This document shows, piece by piece, positions 1 through 8,646 of a stretch of 64,000 nucleotides of DNA; position 1 is the first letter of the stretch; the number at the start of each line of letters is the position of its first letter. This DNA is from Belnapia mucosa. Its GTDB lineage: Bacteria; Pseudomonadota; Alphaproteobacteria; Acetobacterales; Acetobacteraceae. A model generated the notes under the pieces. It saw only the letters and a program-made list of their open reading frames with translations, ran no database searches and was not told the origin of the DNA. The position numbers and the translations under genes were made by a program. The stretch is taken from NCBI RefSeq assembly GCF_016775475.1, contig NZ_JAEUXJ010000013.1:1-64000 (forward strand), given 5' to 3'.

Positions 1-2
1 GG

Positions 3-452
3 CCGCGGGACGAGCGCCTAGTGGACGCCACGCCGCACGGCCACTGGAAGACCACCACCTTCGTCGCCGGCTTGCGCCGCACGGGCTTCGTCGCACCGCT
101 GGTGCTGGACGGGCCGATGACCGGCGAGGCCTTCCGCGCCTATGTCGAACAGTTCCTCGTGCCCACGCTGGCGCCTGGCGACGTGGTGGTGATGGACAAC
201 TTCGCGGCTCACAAGGTGGCCGGCGTACGTGAGGCCATCCAAAGGGCACGTGCCCACGTCATGCTGCTGCCGGCCTACTCCCCCAACCTGAACCCAATCG
301 AGCAGGCCTTTGCCAAGCTCAAGGCCAGCCTACGCAAGGCCGGTGCACGAACGCGCGAAGCGCTGTGGGACATCATCGGCCAACTGCTCGACACCTTCAG
401 CCCCAGCGAGTGCCGAAACTACCTCACCAACTCTGGGTACGCGTTCGACTAA
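3..452 (+). CDS. IS630-family transposase, C-terminal part (5' end outside window)
   Basis: The frame is open from the first bases of the window, so the start lies upstream. What remains is the DDE catalytic half of an IS630-type transposase. Visible family hallmarks are the stretch RLVDATPHGHWKTTTF, the second catalytic Asp in VVVMDNFAAHK, and the third acidic residue in LLPAYSPNLNPIEQAFAKLK, the classic IS630 DDE block. The protein ends YLTNSGYAFD, a usual C-terminus for this family. The enzyme would cut and join IS ends at TA targets. It is very likely an IS copy whose right end lies just beyond position 452; the terminal inverted repeat could not be confirmed without the left end. Whether the element is intact cannot be judged from here. 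Confidence 0.9.
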   Translation, partial: PRDERLVDATPHGHWKTTTFVAGLRRTGFVAPLVLDGPMTGEAFRAYVEQFLVPTLAPGDVVVMDNFAAHKVAGVREAIQRARAHVMLLPAYSPNLNPIEQAFAKLKASLRKAGARTREALWDIIGQLLDTFSPSECRNYLTNSGYAFD

Positions 453-464
453 ACCTGAAATGCT

Positions 465-590
465 CTAGTAGAACAGTTTGGCGAGCGCGGCCTGAACAGC
501 GCTGAAGAAGCCAAGGAAATAAACGGAGGCGGCCACGGCCACTAGGATGCCGCGAACATTCTCGCGGGCGACAAGGAATAGGCGAGCCAT
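465..590 (-). CDS. small membrane protein, 41 aa
   Basis: Short reading frame chosen because an ATG at 590 is preceded by a good Shine-Dalgarno (GGAGG, about six bases upstream). The product begins MARLFLVARENVRGIL and carries one hydrophobic segment (about residues 13-36), so it is predicted to be a single-pass inner-membrane peptide. No family is recognised. It sits between the IS630 remnant and a secreted protein gene. A longer upstream frame extends to 704 but lacks a convincing ribosome site. It could be a genuine small membrane protein or a truncated N-terminus left by the neighbouring insertion sequence. Confidence 0.45.
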   Translation of the reverse strand: MARLFLVARENVRGILVAVAASVYFLGFFSAVQAALAKLFY

Positions 591-649
591 CGTCGCCTCC
601 GTTGGGTAATCTTCGTCGGATCGTCGGCCGGCGTCCTGGCACGAACCGC

Positions 650-1006
650 TCAGCGCGGCTGCGCGTAGACCAGGGCGGCGTTGTCGCCGCCGCCGACCAG
701 CCATGCCTCGCGGCTGGGGTTGGCGGGCGCCATGGTCAGGTATTCCACTGCCGGCCCGTCGCCGAGGCTGCCTGCAAAGCGCGCGAACAGGGGAGGCTGC
801 GACGGCATGCCGCCACCGCTGCCGGCACCGTAGGTGCTGTAGCTGATGGTCATGTTGTCGCCGCCGCCCTCGATGGTGGCGCCGCCGCCGCCGACAAGGG
901 ACCCGCCCGTTGCCGTGTGGCCGGTGCCGTCCACCGGGGCCTGCGCCTGGGCCGCACCGGCGGCCAGGGTGACGGCAATGACGGACGCGAATGCGATGTG
1001 CTTCAT
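650..1006 (-). CDS. small secreted Gly-rich hypothetical protein
   Basis: 118-residue protein starting at ATG 1006, preceded by GAGGAG at good spacing; the longer in-frame extension upstream has no ribosome site. The N-terminus is a clear Sec signal peptide (MKHIAFASVIAVTLAAGAAQA, cleavage expected after AQA), so it is exported to the periplasm or outside. The mature part is Gly/Ser-rich (GGSLVGGGGATIEGGGDN) and ends in a more ordered region with SREAWLVGGGDNAALVY. No domain is recognised. It lies alone, followed by the 41-aa membrane peptide on the same strand. Function unknown. Confidence 0.6.
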   Translation of the reverse strand: MKHIAFASVIAVTLAAGAAQAQAPVDGTGHTATGGSLVGGGGATIEGGGDNMTISYSTYGAGSGGGMPSQPPLFARFAGSLGDGPAVEYLTMAPANPSREAWLVGGGDNAALVYAQPR

Positions 1007-1290
1007 GATCGTGGCTCCTCTGCTCGCCTCATCGGGCGACGGCAGGAGGATGCCGGGGCGACGTGTGACGGGCCGTGAGTGCGCCCGTGGGAAAACCATG
1101 CGGCACCGTGGTATCGGCCGGATGTGAGTCCTGCAGCGCGGCGAGCATGCCACCGCACGAATGTGTTCACAGGTGGAAAGTGCGCCGCGACAAGTAACCG
1201 CACGGCGCCTCCGTTGCGATACGGATCGACGGGCCGCGTCCCATGTTGCTAGGCTCGCATCGCCTTCCAAGGCGGCTGATGGGACATCGG

Positions 1291-2292
1291 ATGACGCGGC
1301 GGGAGTTCATCGCCCTGCTTGGCACGGCGGCGGCACTGCCTGGTGCCGGACGCGCGCAGCCGCTCGCGCTGCCCGTTGTCGGCTATCTTGGCCCCGAATC
1401 GCCCGAGCCCTTCGCCAGCCGCGTGCTTGCCTTCCGCGACGGGCTCGCCAGCACGGGATACGTGGCAGGTCGCAACGTCGTGATCGATTTCCGCTGGGCG
1501 GAAGGTCGCTACGACAGGCTGCCGGCGCTCGCGGCCGAGCTCGCCGGCCGGCAGGTCGCCGTCATCGCCGCGCCTGGGGGTGCACCCGCTGCGCTCGCCG
1601 CCAAGTCGGCGACGACGACGATCCCGATCGTGTTCGAGATGGGTGGAGATCCCATCGCGCTCGGCGTAGTCGGTAGCCTGAGCAGGCCCGAGGGCAACCT
1701 CACCGGCGTGTCGAGCCTCAGTGTCGAGGCGAGCCCCAAGCGGCTGGAGATCCTGCACGAGGTGGTTCGCGCTGGGCACGACGCCGGCGCCGCGCCGCTG
1801 CTGCTCGGCGTCGTGGCGAACCCGACCAGCCCGACCGCCTTGTCGCAGGTCGGCAGCCTGCAGACTGCCGCCGAGGCGCTCGGGGTGCGGATCCACGTCC
1901 TGCAGGCCAGCGTCGAGGCGCAGTTCGGCCCTGTGTTCGAAACGCTGTCCGGGATCAGCGCGCGCGGCGTCGTCTTCACTTCCGATCCCTTCTTCGCCTT
2001 CCGTGGCCAGCAGCTTGCGGCGCTCGCGACCCGGCACGCCATGCCAGCGATCACCCAGACCCGGGATTTCACCATCGCCGGCGGCCTCATGAGCTACGGC
2101 GGCGACTTCGTGCAATCCCACCGGCAGGCGGGGATCTATGCCGGGCTCATCCTCAAGGGCGCGAAGCCGGCCGAACTGCCGGTGCAGCGGGTCACGAAGC
2201 TCGAGCTGTTCATCAACCTGGACACGGCCAGGCGCTTCGGCCTCACCCTGCCCCTGACGCTGCTCGCACGGGCGGACGAGGTGATCGAATGA
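1291..2292 (+). CDS. ABC-type substrate-binding protein, ABC_sub_bind (TrpX-like) family
   Basis: Periplasmic receptor of 333 residues. The N-terminus MTRREFIALLGTAAALPGAG carries an RR motif and a hydrophobic core, suggesting Tat or Sec export. The fold is the type I periplasmic-binding fold of the ABC_sub_bind family: VVGYLGPESPEPF at the first strand, the RNVVIDFRWAEGRYDRLPAL block, IPIVFEMGGDPIALGVVGSL and the closing TKLELFINLDTARRFGLTLP typical of this family. No permease or ATPase gene follows. Instead the next three genes encode sensor kinases and a response regulator, so the receptor may feed ligand information to the Cache kinase; that link is inferred from adjacency only. The ligand is unknown. 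ATG 1291 was chosen over ATG 1279 because it gives the normal signal peptide length. Confidence 0.85.
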   Translation: MTRREFIALLGTAAALPGAGRAQPLALPVVGYLGPESPEPFASRVLAFRDGLASTGYVAGRNVVIDFRWAEGRYDRLPALAAELAGRQVAVIAAPGGAPAALAAKSATTTIPIVFEMGGDPIALGVVGSLSRPEGNLTGVSSLSVEASPKRLEILHEVVRAGHDAGAAPLLLGVVANPTSPTALSQVGSLQTAAEALGVRIHVLQASVEAQFGPVFETLSGISARGVVFTSDPFFAFRGQQLAALATRHAMPAITQTRDFTIAGGLMSYGGDFVQSHRQAGIYAGLILKGAKPAELPVQRVTKLELFINLDTARRFGLTLPLTLLARADEVIE

Positions 2293-2314
2293 CCGGGCGT
2301 GTCGCGGTGCCGCC

Positions 2315-4402
2315 GTGGCCTTGAACCTCTCCGGCACGCCAGGGGGCCGGGTGAGGCCGCTGGCCGCAGCCGCCGCGGCGGATCGGGCGCCCCGTCGCAG
2401 GCATCCGGTCCTCGGCTGGCTGTCGCGCGCCGCCGCCGCCGCGTTCCTGCCATCCGGCCTGGCGCGCCGCTTCGCCCGCACCCTGATCGGCCTCGTCGTC
2501 GTCACGCTCCTCGCCAACGGCGCGGTCAACATGGTACTGTCCTACAACGAGGCCACGGCATCGGCCGTGCACGTGCAGCGGGAGAAGGCGCTCGCGGCGG
2601 CTGAGCGCGTGGCGCAGTTCATCGGCGAAATCGAGAACCAGATCGGCTGGACGACCCGGGCCGAATGGGCCCGGTTGGACCCCGACCAGCGCCGCTACGA
2701 CCTGATCCGCCTGCTGCGCCAGACGCCGGCCATCATGGACGTGCTCTACATCGACGCCGATGGGCGCGAGCAGCTGCGGCTCTCACGGCTCGAGCCGGAC
2801 GTGGCCGGCGGCGGCGCCGACCTTTCCGCCGACCCGCGCTTCACGCAGGCCGTCGCCAACCGCGTCTGGTATGGCCCGGTCTACTACGAGCGCGGGTCCG
2901 AGCCATACATGACGCTGGCCATTGCCCATGCCGGACGCCGGCCGGGCGTCACCGCGGTCAGCGTGAACCTGAAGCTGATCTGGGACGTGATCACCGGGAT
3001 CCGGGTCGGCGAGGCAGGCTATGCCTATGTTACCGACGCCACCGGCCGGCTCGTCGCGCATCCCGACATGAGCCTCGTCCTGCGCGGGACGGACCTGTCG
3101 CACCTGCCGCAGGTCGCCCGCGCGGTGCGAGACGCGCAGGGCGACGACGCCGCGCCCGGGAAGTCGGTCCGCCCGGACTGGGGCATGGTGCTCTCGGCCC
3201 ATGCTGCCATCCCTCGGCTCGGCTGGCTCGTCTTCGTCGAGCTGCCGCGGCGCGAGGTGCTGGCGCCGGTGCTCGTCACGCTCTACCAGACGCTGGTCCT
3301 ACTGGGCGTCAGCGTTCTCCTCGCCCTGCTGCTGGGCGGCTGGCTCGCGCGGCGCATGGTCGTCCCCATCCGCCAGCTGCAGGCCGGTGCGCAGCGTCTC
3401 GGCGAAGGCGACCTGCGCCAGCGCATTGCGGTCACCTCGGCGGACGAGATCGGCGCGCTGGCGCACCGCTTCAACGTCATGGCGGCGCGGGTGCAGGAGG
3501 CGCAGGAGACGCTGGAGGCCAAGGTCGCGCACCGGACCGAGGAGCTGGCGCAATCGCTGGACGACCTGCGTGCGGCGCAGGACCGTCTGATCCAGACCGA
3601 GAAGCTCGCCTCGCTTGGTCAACTCACGGCTGGCATCGCGCACGAGATCCGGAACCCTCTGAACTTCGTGAACAACTTCGCCGACCTCTCGGCCGACTTG
3701 CTGCAGGAGCTCGAGGAGGCGCTCGCCGTGGCCGGGCCTTCGCTCGATGCAGCGCTGCGCGAGGAGATTGCGGAGCTCGTCGCAATGTTGCAGGACAATC
3801 TGGGCCGGGTGGTACAGCACGGAAGGCGCGCCGACAGCATCATCCGGAACATGCTGGCCCATTCCCGCGAGAGCGGCGGAGAGCGGCGCCCGGTGGACCT
3901 CAACGCCTTCGTCGAGGAAGCGCTCAACCTGGCCTACCACGGCGCACGGGCGGAGAAGCCGGGCTTCAACATCACGCTCGAGAAGCACCTGGACCCTGCA
4001 GTCGGGCAGGTCGAGCTCTACCCGCAGGAGTTCACCCGCGTGCTGCTGAACCTGTTCGGCAACGGCTTCCATGCGGCGCATGCGAAGCGCACCAGGGACG
4101 CGACGGCCGGGTTCCAGCCGACGCTTTCCGTCACGACGCGGTCGCTGCCGGGCCAAGTCGAGATCCGCGTGCGCGACAACGGGGCCGGCATTCCGGACGC
4201 GGTCAAGGCGCGGATCTTCGAGCCCTTCTTCACCACCAAACCCACCGGGGAAGGCACCGGCCTCGGCCTCTCGCTCTCGCACGACATCGTCGTGAAGCAG
4301 CACCGCGGGACGATCGACGTCGTGACGGAGGCGGGCAGCTTCACCGAATTCATCGTCACCCTGCCCTGGACCGGGACGCTGCCGGAAGGAAGGGACACAT
4401 GA
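2315..4402 (+). CDS. Cache-domain sensor histidine kinase
   Basis: Membrane sensor kinase of about 695 residues with a GTG start. Order of parts: first membrane helix near residues 56-78 (LIGLVVVTLLANGAVNMVL), a periplasmic Cache-like sensor (about 80-315, including AGYAYVTDATGRLVAHPD typical of Cache domains), second helix about 320-345, HAMP, a coiled coil, HisKA with phospho-His443 in GIAHEIRNPLNFVNNF, and an ATPase domain with DNGAGIPD and TGEGTGLGLSLS. The KLASLGQLTAGIAHEIRNP lineage is that of NtrB/HWE-free classical kinases that often lack an output partner of the OmpR type. It begins 22 bases after the receptor gene and its TGA overlaps the ATG of the next gene (ATGA), so the cluster is probably one transcript. 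Confidence 0.92.
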   Translation: MALNLSGTPGGRVRPLAAAAAADRAPRRRHPVLGWLSRAAAAAFLPSGLARRFARTLIGLVVVTLLANGAVNMVLSYNEATASAVHVQREKALAAAERVAQFIGEIENQIGWTTRAEWARLDPDQRRYDLIRLLRQTPAIMDVLYIDADGREQLRLSRLEPDVAGGGADLSADPRFTQAVANRVWYGPVYYERGSEPYMTLAIAHAGRRPGVTAVSVNLKLIWDVITGIRVGEAGYAYVTDATGRLVAHPDMSLVLRGTDLSHLPQVARAVRDAQGDDAAPGKSVRPDWGMVLSAHAAIPRLGWLVFVELPRREVLAPVLVTLYQTLVLLGVSVLLALLLGGWLARRMVVPIRQLQAGAQRLGEGDLRQRIAVTSADEIGALAHRFNVMAARVQEAQETLEAKVAHRTEELAQSLDDLRAAQDRLIQTEKLASLGQLTAGIAHEIRNPLNFVNNFADLSADLLQELEEALAVAGPSLDAALREEIAELVAMLQDNLGRVVQHGRRADSIIRNMLAHSRESGGERRPVDLNAFVEEALNLAYHGARAEKPGFNITLEKHLDPAVGQVELYPQEFTRVLLNLFGNGFHAAHAKRTRDATAGFQPTLSVTTRSLPGQVEIRVRDNGAGIPDAVKARIFEPFFTTKPTGEGTGLGLSLSHDIVVKQHRGTIDVVTEAGSFTEFIVTLPWTGTLPEGRDT

Positions 4403-4797
4403 ACGCGCTCATTCTCGTCGCCGACGATGAGGCGGATATGGAGCCGCTGTTCCGACAACAATTCCGGCGCGACATCAAGGCCGGTCGCTTCGACTTGGTG
4501 TTCACGACCTCGGCCCGGCAGGCGCTGCGGATCATCGGCGACGCAGGGCAGCACGATATCCTCCTGTTACTGTCAGACATCAACATGCCAGAGATGAGCG
4601 GGCTCGACCTGCTGGCACGCGCGAAGGCGGCGCGCCCCAACCTTCCGATCATCATGGTCACCGCCTATGGCGACGCCGACACGCGCCGCCGCGCGCTGGC
4701 AGGTGGCGCCGATGGCCTGCTGCCGAAGCCCATCGACTTCCCCGCTTTACGGGTCGAGATCAACCGCTGCCTCGCCCAGTGGGGAGCGGGGCCGTGA
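4399..4797 (+). CDS. single-domain response regulator (REC only)
   Basis: 132-residue stand-alone receiver with no DNA-binding or enzymatic output. Acidic pocket residues are seen near VADDEADME, the phospho-acceptor is Asp60 in LLSDINMPEMSG, the switch Thr lies in IMVTAYGDAD and the conserved Lys in LLPKPIDF. The start is fixed by the ATGA overlap with the upstream kinase; the end overlaps the next gene's GTG (GTGA). A receiver lying between two kinases suggests a phospho-relay intermediate or an allosteric partner, as in PAS/Cache multi-kinase networks. Its target cannot be read from the sequence. Confidence 0.93.
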   Translation: MNALILVADDEADMEPLFRQQFRRDIKAGRFDLVFTTSARQALRIIGDAGQHDILLLLSDINMPEMSGLDLLARAKAARPNLPIIMVTAYGDADTRRRALAGGADGLLPKPIDFPALRVEINRCLAQWGAGP

Positions 4798-6338
4798 CGA
4801 CGATCCTCGTGGTCGACGACGAGCCAGACCTCGAGGCGCTGATCCTGCAGCGATTCCGACGGCGGATCCGCGCACGCGAATTGGCGTTCCTCTTCGCCCG
4901 CGACGGCATCGAGGCGCTCGACTTCGTCGCGCACCATGCGGATATCGGCCTCGTTCTCGCCGACATCAACATGCCCCGTATGGATGGGCTGACGCTGCTC
5001 GGCGAGTTGCAGAAGACGGTGGAGCCGCTCGCCACCGTGGTTATCTCCGCCTATGGCGACATGGGCAACATCCGGACCGCCATGAACCGCGGTGCCTTCG
5101 ACTTCCTCACCAAGCCGATCGATTTCGCCGACCTTGAGACGACGATCGCCAAGACGCAGCGCCACGTCGCGGCCCTGCGGGAGGCGCGCGCGGCTGCGGC
5201 CGAACTCCAGCACCAGCGCGAGGCGCTGTTGCAGGCGGAGAAGATGGCAACCTTCGGCTCCCTCCTCGCCGGCGTCGCGCACGAGTTGAACAACCCGCTC
5301 TCCATCGTGCTCGCCGGCGCTCTGATGCTGGAGGAGGAAGCGGCGGAGATCAGCGCGCCAGGCCTTGCCAGGAGCGCGGAGCGGATTCGCGTGGCGGCCG
5401 AGCGCTGCGCGCGAATCGTCCGCAGCTTCCTCGCCATGGCGCGCCAGCAGGAGGTCCAGCGGCGCCCGATCGTCGCGGCCGTCCTGGTCGACGGCGCGTT
5501 GGAACTGCTCGCCTACGGCCTGCGGAGCGACGGCATCGAGGTGACACGGGACGTTCCAGCCGACCTGCCGCCGCTATTGGGCGACGCGGACCAGCTTCAC
5601 CAGGTCCTGGCGAACCTCATCACCAACGCCAAGCAGGCGCTGGAGCACCAGCCCGGGCCGCGCCACCTGCGCATCGCGGCGCGGGCGGGCTACGACGCGG
5701 TCGAGATCTCGGTCGCCGACAACGGACCCGGCATCGCGGCCGAGTTGCGGGGCCGGATCTTCGACCCGTTCTTCACGACGAAGCCGGTCGGCACGGGGAT
5801 CGGCCTTGCGGTGTCGCGCCGGATCGCGGACGCGCACGGGGGCTCGCTGACGCTGGCGGAAGGGGATGGCGGCGCACGCTTCATCCTGCGGCTGCCGCGC
5901 GCCGGGCTGGATGCGGCCGCGCCAGCCATGGCCGACCCACCTCCGGACGCCGCGCCGCCGGCCGTCCCGCGGACGGCGCTCGTCATCGACGACGAGGCGG
6001 AACTCGCCGGCGTGCTCGTGCGCATGCTTGCCGTGCACGGCTTCCGCTGCGACTTCGCGGTGACGGGGCGGGAGGCCCGGGACCTTTTGTCCCGCAGCGA
6101 GTACGACGCCATCCTCTGCGACCTGCGCATGCCCGACATGGACGGGCAGGCCCTCTACTGCTGGCTGGAACGGCAGCGGCCGCATCTGTGCCGGCGCACC
6201 GCCTTCGTCACCGGCGATGCGCTGAGCCGGGTCGCGGCCGAATTCCTCGCCCGCTCGGGCCGCCCCGTCCTGGAGAAGCCCTTCCTGCCCGAGGAGGTGC
6301 GCCGGCTGGTCGCCACCCTGGATGCCGACAGCGGCTAG
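4794..6338 (+). CDS. hybrid response regulator / histidine kinase (REC-HisKA-HATPase-REC)
   Basis: Soluble protein of 514 residues; no membrane helix. Domains: REC1 (Asp57 in VLADINMPRMDG, Lys in LTKPIDFADLE), a short coiled coil, HisKA with His163 in LAGVAHELNNPLSIV, ATPase (ADNGPGIAAELRGRIF, GTGIGLAVSRRIADAHGG), a Pro/Ala-rich linker, and REC2 (Asp443 in LCDLRMPDMDG, Lys in VLEKPFLPEE). Having receivers at both ends lets it receive phosphate from the upstream kinase and pass it on. GTG 4794 is preferred over GTG 4779 because it overlaps the preceding stop (GTGA) and begins exactly at the receiver's first strand. Its stop codon overlaps the stop of the convergent lipoprotein gene. Together with the two preceding genes it makes a complete signalling cluster lacking an obvious DNA-binding output. 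Confidence 0.93.
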   Translation: MTTILVVDDEPDLEALILQRFRRRIRARELAFLFARDGIEALDFVAHHADIGLVLADINMPRMDGLTLLGELQKTVEPLATVVISAYGDMGNIRTAMNRGAFDFLTKPIDFADLETTIAKTQRHVAALREARAAAAELQHQREALLQAEKMATFGSLLAGVAHELNNPLSIVLAGALMLEEEAAEISAPGLARSAERIRVAAERCARIVRSFLAMARQQEVQRRPIVAAVLVDGALELLAYGLRSDGIEVTRDVPADLPPLLGDADQLHQVLANLITNAKQALEHQPGPRHLRIAARAGYDAVEISVADNGPGIAAELRGRIFDPFFTTKPVGTGIGLAVSRRIADAHGGSLTLAEGDGGARFILRLPRAGLDAAAPAMADPPPDAAPPAVPRTALVIDDEAELAGVLVRMLAVHGFRCDFAVTGREARDLLSRSEYDAILCDLRMPDMDGQALYCWLERQRPHLCRRTAFVTGDALSRVAAEFLARSGRPVLEKPFLPEEVRRLVATLDADSG

Positions 6339-7687
6339 TCCGCGGGCGCATCCGCCGTGAAGGTCATCAGGAAGCGCCGCGGCTCGCCGCCGACGAGGTG
6401 CAGGGCGCGGCCATCGGACAGCACCGGGTTGCAGCCGTCATCCGAGGTGCAGAGCGTGTCGCCATCGATCCACCAGCGCTGCGTCGCGACGCGCCGGTCC
6501 GGGTGCGCCGGGTGGAACTGGTACTGGTCGCCATCGGCGCTCCAGAAGGTGGACAGGGTGGCCCGCATGCCCCAGCGGTTCCAGTCCACCCCGGCCAGCC
6601 GGCGCCCGGCGAAGGCGGCGCGGATCGCGTCGCCGTCCAGCCTCCGTCCCTCCGGCCTCAGGATGCGCTCGCCGCCGAGAAGCGCCTGCCGCAGCCGTTC
6701 GGGCGGCCAGCCCGTGGCGCAGCCATAAGCCGCTTCCAGGCTGCGGCCGCTGGTGATGTGATAGGTTCGCGCGGGCCCGAGTTCGGGCCGGTCGAGGCCC
6801 CTGGTCTCGGCCTCGTGCACCCGCAGGCCCTGGCGCCGCGCCGCGGCCGACCACCCGATCCAGGCGGCGTGCGGCACGCTCCGGTCGCGCCGGTCGCCGA
6901 TGACGAAGATCTCGGCATGCGACCGGGTGGCCGCGACGGAGCGCATGGGGTCGGCCAGATCGCCCTCCCGCAGGGCGAAGTCGTCCGCGACGATGCCGTC
7001 GGGCCTGCGGCGAAACTGCGCCAGGTCGAGCGGCGCCGAGGCGATGACGGCGCAGCGGATGTCGCTGCGCCTGGCCAGGAGGTTGGCCACCAGCAACCCG
7101 CCCGAGGAGAAGCCCGAAAGCACGACGTCGCGGAAGCCATAGCGGCGCTTCAGCGCGTCCACGGCCCCGTTGACGAGTTCCAGCTCGTCGAGCGTGTGGC
7201 GATCCTGTGCGTGGTTGCCGGACGAGCCATGCATGCCGGGCCGCGCGATCAGGAACACCGGCATGCCTTGCATGGTGCTGGCCAGGATCCCGGCAGCGAG
7301 GCGCCGTGACCCGGCATCCTGCTCGTAGAACTCGCTGACGCGATCGATCTGCACCCGGCCGGCCGCAGCGCGATAGACGATGCCCGGCGGGTCACCGGGA
7401 AGGTGCAGCAACGCGACTGGCGACACTCCGGCCGCGCCGCCGGCGGCGTAGCGCAGGCATTCGCGGCGGCGGTTGGTTTCGACCCAGAATGCATCGGGGA
7501 GGGCGCGGCACCCTGCCTCGGTCGCCGTCGCGCCGCTGACCAGCCCCTCGCGGGTGAAAGTGTCGGCGGAGAAGCCAGCCGGCACCGGAGGTGCCTGCGG
7601 CCCGGGACCTGCGGCGCATCCCGCAGCGAGCAACGCCGATGCCAGTGCGATGCGGACCGGGAGCAGCTTGGGGCAGAGTGCGATCAC
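6335..7687 (-). CDS. lipoprotein with alpha/beta-hydrolase fold
   Basis: About 450 residues from a GTG at 7687. The N-terminus is a lipoprotein signal with lipobox LLAAGC (acylated Cys24), so the protein is membrane-anchored in the periplasm. The middle has an alpha/beta-hydrolase signature: FLIARPGMHGSSGNH near an oxyanion loop and the nucleophile elbow GFSSGG (Ser194) in DVVLSGFSSGGLLVANLL; APLDLAQFRR and the following IFVIGDRRDRSVPHAAW supply plausible acid/His positions. The last roughly 100 residues (ending RFLMTFTADAPAD) form a separate Trp-rich part with WWIDGDTLCTSDDGC that matches no family recognised here. Probably an esterase or peptidase; substrate unknown. The start is uncertain: an ATG at 7741 would give a longer form. 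It is convergent with the hybrid kinase and shares stop-codon bases with it. Confidence 0.7.
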   Translation of the reverse strand: MIALCPKLLPVRIALASALLAAGCAAGPGPQAPPVPAGFSADTFTREGLVSGATATEAGCRALPDAFWVETNRRRECLRYAAGGAAGVSPVALLHLPGDPPGIVYRAAAGRVQIDRVSEFYEQDAGSRRLAAGILASTMQGMPVFLIARPGMHGSSGNHAQDRHTLDELELVNGAVDALKRRYGFRDVVLSGFSSGGLLVANLLARRSDIRCAVIASAPLDLAQFRRRPDGIVADDFALREGDLADPMRSVAATRSHAEIFVIGDRRDRSVPHAAWIGWSAAARRQGLRVHEAETRGLDRPELGPARTYHITSGRSLEAAYGCATGWPPERLRQALLGGERILRPEGRRLDGDAIRAAFAGRRLAGVDWNRWGMRATLSTFWSADGDQYQFHPAHPDRRVATQRWWIDGDTLCTSDDGCNPVLSDGRALHLVGGEPRRFLMTFTADAPAD

Positions 7688-7892
7688 GCCGCACCTGTGG
7701 ATCGGAACCGCTGGCAGATGGGCCCTGCCCGACCGCCGCATAGTGGCCAGTGCGGAAAAAACCGGCTCGGCAGCGCGGACAGGACTCCGAATACCACGCT
7801 CCGCATCCGCCTTTCCTCGCCCCCGTAAACGGTGGCTCCCACGCCGCCCCGCCAGGCTGCGCCCGTCATCGACAGACCGAGGAGAAGGCGCA

Positions 7893-8099
7893 GTGCACAC
7901 CATCATCGCCAGCGGGCGGCCTCTTCAGTTCGAATTGTGGTGGTCGCCTCTCCGGGCCATCCACCGTTGGTACCGCGAGCAACGCACGGCCGCAATCCTG
8001 GGCCGCATGGACGACAGGATGCTCAAGGATATCGGCATCGACCGGTCCACCATCCCGTACGAGGCGCGCCGGCACTCGATCGGGCCGGGCGGCTGCTGA
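7893..8099 (+). CDS. DUF1127 (YjiS-like) small protein
   Basis: 68-residue protein starting at GTG 7893, which is preceded by GAGGAGAAGG at good spacing. The C-terminal half shows the DUF1127 signature with RTAAILGRMDDRMLKDIGI followed by DRSTIPYEARR. Proteins of this family are small, basic and Arg-rich; some were linked in Alphaproteobacteria to phosphate and carbon metabolism and RNA turnover, but no activity can be assigned here. Its stop is one base before the ATG of the acetyltransferase, so they form a pair. A second DUF1127 gene lies 0.7 kb away on the other strand. Confidence 0.85.
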   Translation: MHTIIASGRPLQFELWWSPLRAIHRWYREQRTAAILGRMDDRMLKDIGIDRSTIPYEARRHSIGPGGC

Positions 8100-8100
8100 C

Positions 8101-8640
8101 ATGGTGCCGCATGCACAGGCCGAGGCGGTGCGCGTCGAGACCGACGCTCGCCGCCGGGCGGAATCCGGCCCGCCCCTCCGCATCCGGCGGCTCGGCGAGG
8201 AGGATCTGCCGGCCATCGAACAGCACCTGCTGGAGTTCGGCCGGCTCGACCGCCAGGCCCGCTTCGGCGCGGGCATGAGCGACCCGGCGATCGCCGCCTA
8301 TGTCCTGCGGATGAACCCGTCCCGCGCGGTCCTCTTCGGCGCCGTCCCAGCCCTCGCGCCGCGCCACATGGAGATGGCGGTCACGGTCCATCCGGACCAT
8401 CGCTGTTGCGGCCTGGGACGGCGCCTGCTCCGACAGGCACTCTCTGGCGCCGCCGCGCAGGGGCAGGAGGTCGCGGACTCCTTCTCCCCCGAGAACCGAC
8501 CGATCCTTGCACTGGTCCGAAGCCTCGGCGCGCGCGTCGCCGCCAGCTTCGACCGCGCGGAACTCCGGCTGGGCGCCTTGGGGCCGCCAATGCCGCCATC
8601 TTTCCCATCGTTGCTCCGCCAGGCTGTCACGGCAGCGTGA
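8101..8640 (+). CDS. GNAT-family N-acetyltransferase
   Basis: 179 residues. The GNAT acetyl-CoA binding motif A is visible as MAVTVHPDHRCCGLGRRLL (R-x-x-G-x-G), preceded by PLRIRRLGEEDLPAIEQHL at the fold's first strand and helix, and followed by PENRPILALVRSLGAR, the usual motif B region. It would transfer an acetyl group to an amine of unknown identity. The start ATG 8101 follows the DUF1127 stop by one base, implying co-transcription. The first 20 or so residues are outside the domain. Confidence 0.85.
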   Translation: MVPHAQAEAVRVETDARRRAESGPPLRIRRLGEEDLPAIEQHLLEFGRLDRQARFGAGMSDPAIAAYVLRMNPSRAVLFGAVPALAPRHMEMAVTVHPDHRCCGLGRRLLRQALSGAAAQGQEVADSFSPENRPILALVRSLGARVAASFDRAELRLGALGPPMPPSFPSLLRQAVTAA

Positions 8641-8646
8641 GACGCG

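Noticed and set aside
1249..2532. 427-codon minus-strand frame opposite the ABC_sub_bind gene
   Set aside because: Antisense; no ribosome site and no recognisable domain.
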